Source of the DNA: Ceratothoa steindachneri | Lineage: Eukaryota; Arthropoda; Malacostraca; Isopoda; Cymothoidae | Length of the DNA stretch: 64,000 nucleotides | Direction of reading: 5' to 3' | Assembly: GCA_963969495.1 (NCBI GenBank) | Contig: OZ018328.1 | Coordinates: forward strand, 3,215,886-3,279,885 | Shown: positions 51,400 to 60,889 of the stretch, piece after piece | Position numbering within the stretch: position 1 is the stretch's first letter | Layout: every line of letters starts with the position of its first letter | Program-made: the position numbers and the translations under genes | The notes under the pieces: model-generated | The model's input: the letters and a program-made list of their open reading frames with translations, nothing else | What the model was told of the DNA's origin: nothing | Databases searched by the model: none

Positions 51400-51955
51400 T
51401 TTTGTATTTTTTTAGTTTGCATTCATAAGCATGGTGACCCTATTTTTTCCACGGGAAGCAATCGCTCATCACCCCCCGCAGTAGCCCGCCCTGCAAGGGG
51501 TGCGTACATGCCTGGCAGAGCCAGGTGCTGCCATTCAGGACCACCCCTCCTGCCTGGTGGCTTGGCAATCCCCCGCCATGGGGGCTCCACCTTGAAGGCG
51601 GCGTAAAATCAAGGATAGACGGTGAAGTGAGAAGGAAAAGGGATGTGAGGAATGTATGTCTGTGGATAAATCAGGTTGTTAAAAAAAACATCCCGAACCG
51701 GAGCTCAGGGGTTAGGGAACGTTGCCCCCTCCCCCTTCAGCCCCGATCCGGGACGGTTGGCTTGAGAAGAAGGTCAGCATCTACCGTGTGAAATTATAGG
51801 CTGACCAGAGAAAGTTGTGGGATAGGTAGTATGTTAAGCAAGGAAACGGGGCGGGGGGGGGGGGACATAAGTGTTTTAAAAGAAGGGTAAAAGGCTAAAC
51901 TGGGGTCGGACAGGGTGCTGAATCCCGTCAGCATGGCGGATATGTGGGAAAGTTT
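51400..51955 (-). other. 5' UTR of the RNase H LINE, copy 1
   Basis: Non-coding, GC-rich. The blocks AATCAAGGATAGACGGTGAA, CCGGAGCTCAGGGGTTAGGG and CTGACCAGAGAAAGTTGTGG recur in reverse complement at 62945-63440. Similarity to the second copy begins at about 51950. Confidence 0.7.
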
Positions 51956-52083
51956 TAAGGCTGGCTGAATGGCTGAAAGACAGGAAAGAGAGTCATACTC
52001 AATGGGGTAAGGTTACAGTGGAGGAACGTTACCAGTGCCGTACCTCATGAATCATTTCTAGGCCCATTATCATTCATAATTTA
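51956..52083 (+). pseudogene. CR1 RT fragment, left of mariner
   Basis: Reads LAEWLKDRKERVILNGVRLQ, WRNVTSAVPHESFLGPLSFI and IY, matching WLKNRKQRVVLNGV and GVPQGSVLGPLLFIIY of the CR1 at 25900-26040. The frame continues for a few codons on the other side of the mariner (53336: ILGV for NDLG). The GVPQGS motif is mutated. Confidence 0.7.
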
Positions 52084-53335
52084 TAAAGGGTGTTATTTTT
52101 GAAAAATTATTGATTTCACTATTGAATCATGTTTTTTGAGTCATGGCAATTATGTATGAAAAATAATATCGCCTAAATGTCCGCCAAGGCTTCGGCGGCA
52201 CACCTCCACTCGATGATCAAAATTTTTATGACGTCTCTGCATAGTTGCTCCTAGATCTCACCAATATGCCTTATTATCTCATCCTTCTGCTGTTGAATTG
52301 TTGTTGGCTTGTTGGCATAGAGCTTACTTTTGAGATGACCCCAAAGGAAGAAATCTAAAGTCACACAATCGTGGTGGCCAAATGACCACGCTGTTTCGAG
52401 AAATTGTGCAACCTGGGAACTTATCATTCAATAAAGCCATTGCTGCATTGGCAGTGTTGCATGTGGCGCCGTCCTGTTGAAACCACAAATCTACGACATC
52501 CATAGATTTCAATTCAGGCCATAAAAAGTTGGTTATCATGGCACGGTATCGCTCGCCTGTCACCGTAACAGAATTCCTGGCATCATTTTCGAATAAATAC
52601 GGCCCAATGATTCCGCTAGCAAAAAATGCACACCAAACAGTGACCTTTTGTGGATACAGTTGCTTTTCAACAATCTTCCTAGGATTTTCATCAGCCCAAA
52701 TGCGACAATTCTGCTTATTAACGAATCCACAAAGATGAAAATGAGCTTCATCACTAAAGATAATTTTTGCGAAAAATCATCATCGGCTTGTCTTTGCTCG
52801 TGCCTTAAATTGACGAATGTACGGCGCTTCAAATGGTCAGCAGTCTTCAGTTCTTGTGTCAATTGAATTTTGTTAGCGTGTAGAGACAAATCTTTTGTAA
52901 AAATTCAATGAAACGTTGTTGTGGAGAGGTTCAATTCCTGCGCGCGATGGCGAATAGAGGTGTCTAGATCTTCGGCCACATTCTCGCGCACTGCAGCAAT
53001 GTTTTCAGCTGAACGGCGTAAAGGAGCACGTAATGGCGTTTTAATATTTGCCACCGACCCAATTTGTTTGAATTTACGAACAATTTTCCCAATTGCACTC
53101 TCGGTTGGTCGATTATATTGAACAAAAAAATCTCGAAGTGCTCGAAATGCGTTTCTGTTTGAACGTCCATTTTCGTAATAGTCTTCGATAACTTTAACAC
53201 GTTGTTCGATTGTTAATCTTTCCATGGTTGAAATTGCCAAAGACTGAAGTTGTTAAATCTGAAAGAAAAGAAAGAAATCATTAGACGCTTAAAATTAACT
53301 TACATTTAAAATCGGTCCAAGTTATTGGAACACCC
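52084..53335 (-). mobile_element. Mariner transposon in a CR1 remnant
   Basis: Ends share AGGGTGTT in inverted orientation (52087-52094 and 53329-53336), with TA at both outer flanks consistent with mariner target duplication. At about 1.25 kb it is near the usual full length. Confidence 0.78.
52250..53240 (-). pseudogene. Mariner-superfamily transposase
   Basis: The minus-strand start is MAISTMERLTIEQRVKVIED; the second ATG (MERLTIEQ) is the more usual start. The N-terminal helix-turn-helix region contains RSNRNAFRALRDFF and ESAIGKIVRKFKQIGSVANI; then IRHRAQELNLSTTTFH. After frame changes: LHANKIQLTQELKTADHLKR, RTFVN, a scrambled first catalytic block, then AMITNFLWPELKSMDVVDLW, FQQDGATCNTANAAMALLND (second Asp in QQDGA) and NSVVIWPPRLCDF, where the expected WPPRSCDLTPLDFFLWG is disrupted. 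The C-terminus is incomplete. The family is recognised with confidence; it is a different lineage from the mariner at 5082-6009. Confidence 0.83.
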
Positions 53336-53473
53336 TATGTGATCTTGGGAGTATCTTAAAATTTGCAGGACCTTGGAGATAGAATCGTCCGCACTACATT
53401 CATCTCATCCCTCCATCCTGCAGTTCACGTTCATGGAGGCTCGCTTGCAACGGTGTGTGTGTGGGGGGGGGGG

Positions 53474-55005
53474 ATGGCTGCGCGCCACAAGTGCCCTAAT
53501 AAGTATAAAAGGAAAAAAAATTATCTTTTGGTAAACCTAGACAGACCCACCAAAGAAAATGTCTTCGAAGCAGTGTATGGAAAGCTAAAAATAGCAATGA
53601 TAAGGGTACTGAAAATTCCCGTGGGCTATGTCGCCGTCTGTGAGACGGAAAAAGACATCGAAGCGATGACAAAGGAGGCTGCGATCGAGATCTTCCGTGA
53701 GCTTGGCCTGCAACAAGCTATTCCTCCGCAGATCCAATCACACAGGAGTGTGATCTGCCGGAAGTTAGAGCCCTGGATAGGAGAGCATTCCCGGGAAAAA
53801 ATAAAGGAAGAGATAATGATGAATCACTCATGGGCGAAAGTTACAGAAATTGTCAAATTATGTAACAGAAGGGATAACACCGAATACGCCTATGTATTCA
53901 AGATCGTATTGGGGAAAACCTCCATGGCCAGAAAGGCGAAGGAGTCTGGGCTCCTGCTTTTCAACGCCAGAATCAGTGGGGAGCAGATCGAGAGGGAGGA
54001 ATTCCACTTAATCCAGTTCTGCTTCCGCTGTTATAAAATGGAGGCCCACACTACCCGAGAATGTCAAGCACCCGAGCAGCTATGCTCCAGATGCAGCGAA
54101 CCCGGATATCACTGGAAAAACTGCCAGAACCCTCGCGAAAAGTGCATAAACTGCGGACAGGGACATCGGACTATGGCAATGGCCTGTCCGAAGAAAAAGG
54201 AATTAATTAAAAACAAACAAAAACAGAACCAGGAAGAGGCGACTAGGAAAGCGCACACCACTTATGCCCAAGTCGCAAAAGCATCTTATCCAGAGGCGGC
54301 AGTCAAGAAGACATACCTTAAGATCCAAAATGAAGAGTCCACCAGAATCCTGACATGCATCCTGTATGCCCATGTTAGGAATCTAACTCAGCCTGGATGC
54401 TTTGCGAAAGAGCTGAACCTAATGCTAGCTAAAAATGGCTTGAACCAGATGTGGTTCCCGGACGACCCCCCATCAGGGGACATCCTATAGCTACAAATGG
54501 TACCAAAAGCAGACCAAATAACGGAAAAACAAGAAGGGAAGTCTCATGAAAAGACCAACAAGGCCGGATCCCATATTAGAAGCCAGGAAGGAAAGGGAAG
54601 CTGCTGCCAGGTCTACGAACAACGTAAAAAAATAAAAAGGAAACATCAGATGATTCAGAAACAACGAATTCCTCAGACACCGAAGCTGCACCAATAGCCG
54701 AGAAAAGTGGCAAGAAGAAGCGAGTGACAAAGAGATCTCTCGATGCGGATGAGATAAACCTCAGAATATAAGCATCGGAGCAGCTTCCCTTCCCAAAGAA
54801 CAATGATACAAATAAGATCATAGTTGGAATCGGGAAGAAATTCTACAGGTGGGATTACGATGCCCAGTGTGAAGAAGAGGCAGTCGAAGAGGCCATCTAC
54901 AATAACAGCATCACCCTCTACAGGGACATGCTGGAGGTAATACCCATGATGGAATTCAAAAAGAAGAGAAACGGGAAAAAGCGTCCCTTCACCAAGAAAC
55001 ACTAG
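53474..55005 (+). pseudogene. I-clade LINE ORF1, copy E
   Basis: ATG at 53474 (MAARHKCPNKYKRKKNYLLV). The frame is open to 54488, 338 codons: RRM-like N-terminal part (FEAVYGKLKIAMIRVLKIPV, GYVAVCETEKDIEAMTKEA), VICRKLEPWIGEHSREKIKE, TSMARKAKESGLLLFNARIS, three CCHC knuckles (CFRCYKMEAHTTREC, CSRCSEPGYHWKNC, CINCGQGHRTMAMAC) at roughly residues 195-245, and NGLNQMWFPDDPPSGDIL, then TAG. Beyond, in shifted frames, come the spacer and the C-terminal domain (NNDTNKIIVGIGKKFY, TLYRDMLEVIPMMEFKKKRN) to about 55005, where copy A shows the coding region continues. The protein binds the element RNA. The stop at 54488 is a CAG-to-TAG-type change relative to copy A. Confidence 0.83.
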
Positions 55006-55021
55006 GAGCCAGTAAAAGAGA

Positions 55022-57266
55022 ATGGAAAACCCGAACAACAGGTTGAAGATTGTAACTCTCAACGTTAATGGATGGGAGGGAAAAGCAACGGCGTATGGAA
55101 ACATATTCCGTGTGCTAGACCCCAATATCATATTGATTTCAGTGCACGGTATCAACACAACATCTTACCAAATAAAGATACTGGGTTACAGAGTAGTTGC
55201 AAAGAACCATTGTCAAGAGGTTTGACGGCGCCGCGATTGCAATCAAAAAGAATCTCTCGTTCAGGCACCTTCCAGAACTGGACGAGTCATTCGTGGCGAT
55301 AGAGGTGCCTACACTAGTGGGCAACCTCGTGATCGCGGCGGCGTATCAACCCCCTCAAAGAGCGTACCTGCCCCTCAACAACTTTTACACCTTGTTCGGT
55401 CACGGCAGAATGGCATTCCTTGAGGGCGACCTCAACACCAGATGCCGAACGGCTGGCTATGGTAACACGAATAACAGAGGCCATAACTTGGAAATGATTA
55501 TGAGACGCAAAAACATCCAGAGGATAGGACCAGAATTCCCAACCTATATCACCTCACAGGCAGCAACTAAGCCTGACCTAATCATGAGAAGCGATGACTT
55601 CCCATTCAATTACTATAGCGAGCCAGGACCAACAGTACCCAGCGACCATATGGCGATATTAACCACCATCTCACTCGCTCTGATCCAGATTCCGGTCCCT
55701 CTCCGCAAAAGCTACGCCTCGGCCGACTGGGGACGCTACGGAGAAATCCTAGGCGTATACGAACCAGCCGACCTAGGCGAGGTTACTCTAGAGGAGATTG
55801 AGGGGAAGCTGGAAAGGATAACAGCCCTCATCATCGAGGCTGACCGCGAGTGCGTACCCATGAAAGGGTACAAGACTCTTCCACAACCTCGTTTGACCGA
55901 AGGGATGAAAGAGATCGCAAGGGAGCACAGGGAGGTGTAAGAGGAGATAAGAAGAGCAGGTACGAACTGGGAGCAAAGCTCGCTGCTGCGCCGCTTACGT
56001 GACGAGCTAAAACTGGCTATTAACCAACAACAGGCTGAGATATGGAACAGCCTAATAGCCAGGTTGGACAGCGAGATGACCCCCGATAAATTCTGGCGCC
56101 TGGTGAAGAAGTTAAAAGGCCTACCAATTAGAGGAAAGACTCGCATCAAGGAGGGCGATGACTACTTGGAGGATCCGGCGGTCCTGGAGGAAAGATTCCG
56201 TACGTTCTGGAAGGAAATCTTCTCAACAACACCAGAGGACGATGCGGAATTTGACCAGGAATTCGACGAAGGGGGGGGGGAAATGGCAGACCATGGCCGA
56301 CCAATAACAACGGTAGAGGTCATGGAAGTCATAAAAACCTTTAAACAAAAGGTGCCAGGCTAGACTACAGGCCAATATCCCTCCTTGAGTTTGTAGGCAA
56401 AGTCTACGAGAAGCTTCTATCCAATAAGCTACAAGACAGCTGACCGAGCTGGAGGCTCACAACCCTCAGCAGCACCGGTTTCGCAGGAGGGGGGGGGGAC
56501 TGATACAGCCCTTGCCCTCCTAACTGAAAAGCTAGCTTGCTGTAAAGCTGAAGGGAAGTACGTAGACGTGGTGTTGCGTGATGTACAGAAGGCCTTCGAT
56601 AAGGTTTGGCTAAGAGGTCTTCAACTCAAGATCTTAGACTTCCAGCTAAACCCTGTCCTGGAAAGGGTCCTCTGTGATTACATCATGAATAGAAAGGCCC
56701 GAATCTCGATCGAGGGCATCGGAGGACCCATATTTGAACTAGAGGCGGGGGTTGCACAAGTTAGCTGTCTGAGTCCGCTGCTGTACTTTGTGTACACGTT
56801 GGACTTACCTGCCCTTGTTGAGGAGGATATGATGTATCTGCAGTTTGCAGACGACATCACTCAAATCATCCCCGGTTCCTATAGGAACGCTGGAGTTCAA
56901 GCAAGGGGAGCAGCTACCGAAATCGAAAATATCAACCGATTCGAAAGAATGTGTAAAATTAAAACAAACCGCCGAAAGTTTCAAATCCTCCCAATAAACC
57001 GCCGGAAAAGTGACGACGTCATCGTCATGGACGAGCTTTACCCGTACTCCAACGAGGGTAAAGTCCTGGGTCTTCGTCTCACTTCAACGGGGTATAAGGC
57101 GCACATCAACAGCCGAAGCTCCCTAGCCAAGAGAGAACTTGGAAAAATGTACAGGTTCATAAATCTCAGCGCCAAGAACATCAGAAAGCTGTATAACATT
57201 CTAGTGCGACCACTACTTGTGTACCCCACAGTGGTTAAGCAGGCAGCTAGTTCAACCTCTCAAAAA
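55022..57266 (+). pseudogene. I-clade LINE ORF2 (endonuclease + RT), copy E
   Basis: Starts MENPNNRLKIVTLNVNGWEG at 55022, about 15 bp after the ORF1 end. Endonuclease pieces: HGINTTSYQIKILGYRVV, frameshift near 55215, AIAIKKNLSFRHLPELDE, FLEGDLNTRCRTAGY, ATKPDLIMRSDDFPFNYYSE, VPSDHMAILTTI (SDH retained). The linker has LPQPRLTEGMKEIAREHR. The RT shows ISLLEFVGKVYEKLL, then DVVLRDVQKAFDKVWL, EAGVAQVSCLSPLLYFVYTL (PQG changed to AQV), QFADDITQIIPGSYR and LGLRLTSTGYKAHINS, ending ILVRPLLVYPTVVKQAAS. About 190 bp carrying the first RT block is deleted at 56362. The endonuclease catalytic His is intact here although it is lost in copy A. Confidence 0.82.
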
Positions 57267-57269
57267 ATG

Positions 57270-58051
57270 GTCCTGATGATAGATTACCCTTTTTAGATGT
57301 CCTCATTAATAAAGATCACCATGAATTAAAACTTGACGTGTATAGGAAACCAACCCACTCGAATGCCTATATACATTATTTTTCTTTTCACGATAATACT
57401 GTTAAAAAATCGGTAATTTCTAACCTTTTCCTTAGAGCATACAAAATATGTCATCTTTCCTATTTAGATGAAGAAATTGTCATTATCAGGACCATTTTTT
57501 CTAATTTGTATTACCCCGATTGGTTCATATCGTCTGCCCATTTTGCAGCTAGGAAAACATTCTATGGTAATAAGCCTTCCCGCACTAACGACTTCAACAA
57601 ATGTATAACATTGCCATTTAACAATAAATTAAATAGTTTAAAGGACATATTTGGAAAAGTGGGTATTAATCTAGCCTTTAAATATAATAATTCCTTAAAC
57701 CAATTGATGATGGCCAGGAAACCCAAAGAACATCATAACATAGGAGTATATGCAGTACCATGCAACGATTGCCATAAAGTTTATATAGGGGAAACGGGGA
57801 GAAATCTAGACAAGAGATTGTACGAACACAAAAGAGATATTAGAGTGGGCAGCGAAAGTAGTGGAATATTTTGCCATGTTAGAGACAAGAATCATACGAT
57901 CGATTTCAATGGAAGTAAAATGTTATTTAAATCGGCTAACTATGTTAAGAGAAGAATCGTAGAATCGAGCTTGATATCGTCAGTTCCTAATTTAAATCTA
58001 TCTGAGGGTCAATTTTCTTTTAATCCTGTAATAAGATCGCAAATAAACTAA
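57270..58051 (+). CDS. Penelope-like element: RT C-terminus and GIY-YIG endonuclease
   Basis: In frame from about 57288 to the TAA at 58051 with no stop: DRLPFLDVLINKDHHELKLD, VYRKPTHSNAYIHYFS (end of the RT palm/thumb in PLEs), YLDEEIVIIRTIFSNLYYPD, then a linker and GVYAVPCNDCHKVYIGETGR, NLDKRLYEHKRDIRVG, FCHVRDKNHTIDFNG, RRIVESSLISSVPNLNLSEG. The CxxC before YIG and the EHK, H and VES blocks are canonical for PLE endonucleases. 5' truncation removed the RT catalytic core, so it cannot move alone, but this is the best preserved PLE reading frame here. It joins LINE copy E directly on the left. Confidence 0.85.
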
Positions 58052-58293
58052 ATAGTAAAATGCCAGCCCTTCAATATGTTTAGGCCTCCCCCCCCCACCA
58101 GATTAGCCACAAGTAGGGGATTGGGGGAAAAAAGAGGGGATCTTGTGTTATGCTTATATGCATTTCTCTTATATTTTCTGTCCAGTGTCAGTTGAAAAAG
58201 GGTGTGAGATACACCGAAACTGTTCTGAATTAAATTGTCTTCGGAGAATGTGGTTTAATTCCTCATCTTTTCTTGCGATATTGCATTAATTTT

Positions 58294-58298
<5 letters not shown>
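58052..58298 (+). other. PLE 3' region with hammerhead-like stem
   Basis: After the stop codon, a C-rich and G-rich stretch is followed at 58190-58225 by GTTGAAAAAG, a perfect 5-bp stem GGTGT-GAGAT-ACACC, then GAAACTG. The layout resembles the PLE hammerhead core, but the expected CUGANGA reads TTGAAAA, so it is probably decayed. The region ends at an (AT)n tract. Confidence 0.45.

Positions 58299-58341
<43 letters not shown>
58299..58341. repeat. (AT)n microsatellite
   Basis: About 42 bp of AT dinucleotide between the two PLEs. Confidence 0.95.
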
Positions 58342-58343
<2 letters not shown>

Positions 58344-58378
58344 CTGGTAATTTATTTGTTCCTTGGGAATCTGATATG

Positions 58379-58870
58379 TAGCAGGAATATGAAGACCCAG
58401 GTGATTATACTAATCATTTATTGCCCGGACGTTTCGGACCTTTACTAGGACCATCTTCAGCGACTATATCGTCTAATGAGAAGGGGAAGGAACATTAATT
58501 GATAACACTTAAACGAATGCATTAAAAAAAAACAAAAAAAAAACGGAAGAAGGTACGTTAAAATAATAAAATTGACAATAATTAAATTAAAGTAAAAACA
58601 CTAATAATATATAGAATTAAAAAATATTACCCAGTGGTATTTAAAAAAAAAAATAGAAAGTGAAATTATAACAAACTGACTTGATTATCACGTATTAAAA
58701 GTTACTGAAGTAAACAAAAAATAACCTATTATACTAAATTGTAAAAACACACGAAAAAAATATACAAAAAACCCGAAAACAAATCAGAATGAACAAAGGG
58801 ACTGACCTTTAACGTGGCAGTTGAGAAATCAATTAACTAAACATATAAAATTACTGACGAAATTTATTCG
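58379..58870 (-). repeat. PLE inverted terminal arm, left
   Basis: Reverse complement of 60105-60586. Carries CTGAAGATGGTCCTAGTAAA followed by GGTCCGAAACGTCCGGGC on its minus strand at about 58428-58464. Confidence 0.88.
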
Positions 58871-59023
58871 AGGATAATATATTTTGGAGAGAAATTTGGA
58901 TACTAACTAGTCGAAGATGAAATAGGGGTAATAATTAAATTTGAAGAAATCCTTTAAATAAGTCAGTTCTTCATGAAACGATATCCAGTTAGAGGATATA
59001 TGGTAGGCTCTAAAAATTCGGCT
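58869..59023 (-). repeat. Inverted copy of PLE coding sequence adjoining the left arm
   Basis: Reverse complement of 59388-59543; for example CTTCATGAAACGATATCCAG here against CTGGATATCGTTTCATGAAG at about 59424. The Met at 58973 that appears to begin an ORF lies in this antisense piece and is not a genuine start. Confidence 0.85.
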
Positions 59024-59697
59024 ATGGGTTTCCCACTGGGTCCCTCCTTTGCCAATAGCTTTTTGTGTCACCACGAAACTCGGTGGCTGGACAAGTGTCC
59101 TTTAGAATTCGGGCCTATTGTCTTCAAAAGATTTATGGATGACTGTTTTCTAATTTTTAAGCACAGTGATCATGCACCCCTATTTCTAAATTATATTAAC
59201 CAGCAACATCCCAACATAAGGTTATTTATGGCAACAGAAAGGACAACAAAATCTTGTTCTTGCATGTCAACGTTGTCCGAACAGGTTCCTCTTACAATAC
59301 ATCCATTTACAGAAAACCTACCACCTCTAGATTAGGTACACATTTCTTTAATAGCTCTCCCAGTCAGTTTAAATTATCCAGTATTAAAAGCCGAATTTTT
59401 AGAGCCTACCATATATGCTCTAACTGGATATCGTTTCATGAAGAACTGACTTATTTAAAGGATTTCTTCAAATTTAATTATGACCCCGATTTCATCTTCG
59501 ACCAGTTAGTATCCAAATTTCTCTCCAAAATATACTATCCTCGACCCTTACTTACTACTGTTTCTAAACAAAAGGTTTTCATTAAGCTACCCTATCTCGA
59601 GCATTTGACATCCGAGTTTAACAAACTCCTTCTCTCTACTCTTAACAACCATTTCCCTCAATGCCAATTCATTTGTATTAACTCCAACCCTGTATAG
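59020..59697 (+). pseudogene. Penelope-like reverse transcriptase, C-terminal half
   Basis: Begins at the junction with GFPLGPSFANSFLCHHETRW, the PLE RT block G.PLGP..AN. Next come FKRFMDDCFLIFKHSDHAPL (catalytic YMDD-type motif as FMDD), NQQHPNIRLFMATER, then, after a frame change near 59250, VVRTGSSYNTSIYRKPTTSR, LGTHFFNSSPSQFKLSSIKS and a thumb region ending VFIKLPYLEHLT at about 59600. The first half of the RT is missing. In active PLEs this RT is primed at a nick made by the attached GIY-YIG endonuclease. Confidence 0.83.
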
Positions 59698-59733
59698 TTA
59701 AATTCCCTTTTCCTCCATAAGGAGCCAATCCCT

Positions 59734-60063
59734 TTGGGCTTGCGATCCTGTATAATTTACAATTATACATGTATGACCTGCCACAGTCGTTATGTAGGCC
59801 AAACTGGCTTACAATTCAACTGCAGGATCGCGAAGCACTTGGGTTTGTCTCATAGGACTGGTATTCCCATTTCTAAACCTGAAGCCTCTTCCATCAGGCA
59901 ACATTCAGAGTATCACCATCATCCTCTTAATCCTAATTCATTGACCATAATATCTTCAGCCTTAACTTCTCTCGATTTGAAAATCTTAGAGTCACTATAT
60001 ATCATTAAAATAAATCCAAACCTAAATAATTACTCCTCCTTAATTAAATTATTCACAATATAA
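59734..60063 (+). pseudogene. PLE GIY-YIG endonuclease
   Basis: Reads SCIIYNYTCMTCHSRYVGQT, then LQFNCRIAKHLGLSHRTGI, PISKPEASSIRQHSEYHHHP, DLKILESLYIIKINPNLNNY and SSLIKLFTI, ending TAA. YNYTC..C..RYVG is the GIY-YIG core variant of this PLE family, with the Arg, His and Glu (ILES) in place. The frame is intact over 110 codons and is separated from the RT by a stop at 59695. Near-identical blocks occur in the fragment at 12310-12611. Confidence 0.83.
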
Positions 60064-60104
60064 CCAACGAACACTTCAATAGATTAATTAGCCAACCGAC
60101 CAAC

Positions 60105-60583
60105 CGAATAAATTTCGTCAGTAATTTCATATGTTTAGTTAGTTGATTTCTCAACTCCCACGTTAAAGGTCAGTCCCTTTGTTCATTCTGATTTGTTTTC
60201 GTTTTTTTGTCTTTTTTGTGTTTTTACAATTTAGTATAATAGGTTATTTTTTGTTTACTTCAGTAACTTTTAATACGTGTTAATCAAGTCAGTTTGTTAT
60301 AATTTCACTTTCTATTATTTTATTTTTTTTAAATACCACTGGGTAATATTATTTAATTCTATATATTATTAGTGTTTTTATTTTAATTTTAATTATTGTC
60401 AATTTTCTTATTTTAACTTGCCTTCTTTCGCTTTTTTTTTTAATGCATTCTTTTAAGTGTTATCAATTAATGTTCCTTCCCCTTCTCATTAGACGATATA
60501 GTCGCTGAAGATGGTCCTAGTAAAGGTCCGAAACGTCCGGGCAATAAATGATTAGTATAATCACCTGGGTCTTCATATTCCTG

Positions 60584-60586
<3 letters not shown>
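60105..60586 (+). repeat. PLE terminal arm, right, with hammerhead-like core
   Basis: Non-coding and T-rich, with CTGAAGA at 60505-60511, a GGTCC/GGTCC pairing with one T:T mismatch (60513-60517 and 60525-60529), GAAA at 60530-60533 and CGTCC next. PLE terminal repeats are known to carry hammerhead ribozyme motifs with this CUGANGA...GAAAC arrangement. Confidence 0.75.

Positions 60587-60660
<74 letters not shown>
60584..60660. repeat. (AT)n microsatellite
   Basis: About 74 bp of AT dinucleotide between the PLE arm and the dispersed repeat at 60661-60885. Confidence 0.95.
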
Positions 60661-60662
<2 letters not shown>

Positions 60663-60885
60663 AGAATAAAACAAAAGTAAACAAAGTGTTAAAAAATCAA
60701 ACCAAACAAGGCAAGAGTAGTTAACAACTAGGGGAAGGTTAGCTTAACGCTGACCCAACGCGAGTGGAAGACGAAAAGAAATATGCCTGGGATTCCCTCT
60801 GCTCCAGGGCAAATACAAATTTCCTTCATAACTATCTACAACTTCTACACATTTTCACCACTTATTCCATCAAGTCAAGTCAAGT
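60661..60885 (-). repeat. Dispersed repeat ending in (AT)n, family R1, second copy
   Basis: Reverse complement of the repeat at 18255-18457: AACAAGGCAAGAGTAGTTAA, GTTAGCTTAACGCTGACCCA, ATGCCTGGGATTCCCTCTGC and CACATTTTCACCACTT. The (AT)n lies on the same side in both copies. Confidence 0.75.
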
Positions 60886-60889
60886 CTGC

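Larger units (their letters stand above)
49270..51955 (-). mobile_element. RNase H-bearing LINE with internal deletion (ORF1 fused to RNase H)
   Basis: Minus strand: 5' UTR (51955 to about 51400), ORF1 (about 51275-50135), then directly the RNase H C-terminus and zinc knuckle (50130-49505), then 3' UTR to about 49270. The endonuclease and RT, normally about 3 kb, are missing. The 5' UTR recurs at 62945-63640 in a second copy. Confidence 0.75.
53390..57266 (+). mobile_element. I-clade LINE copy E
   Basis: 5' UTR remnant (53390-53473) shares CAGTTCACGTTCATGGAGGC with copy A. ORF1 is at 53474-55005, ORF2 at 55022-57266. It is closely similar to copy A but has a deletion of about 190 bp in the RT finger region at 56362, and its 3' part is missing: similarity stops after CAACCTCTCAAA at 57266, where a PLE starts. 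Confidence 0.8.
58379..60586 (+). mobile_element. Penelope-like element with long inverted terminal arms
   Basis: The right arm (60105-60586), downstream of the endonuclease, is repeated in reverse complement at 58379-58870, about 490 bp with only scattered differences and small indels (for example GCAGGAATATGAAGACCCAG against CTGGGTCTTCATATTCCTGC). The left arm continues without a break into an inverted piece of the element's own coding region: 58869-59023 is the reverse complement of 59388-59543. Plus-strand RT coding starts at 59020. The left side is thus an inverted, internally deleted 3' copy fused to a 5'-truncated sense copy. Confidence 0.87.

Noticed and set aside
58973..59019. N-terminus of the PLE ORF starting at the Met at 58973
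   Set aside because: This stretch is the reverse complement of downstream coding sequence (within 59388-59543), so its translation is accidental.
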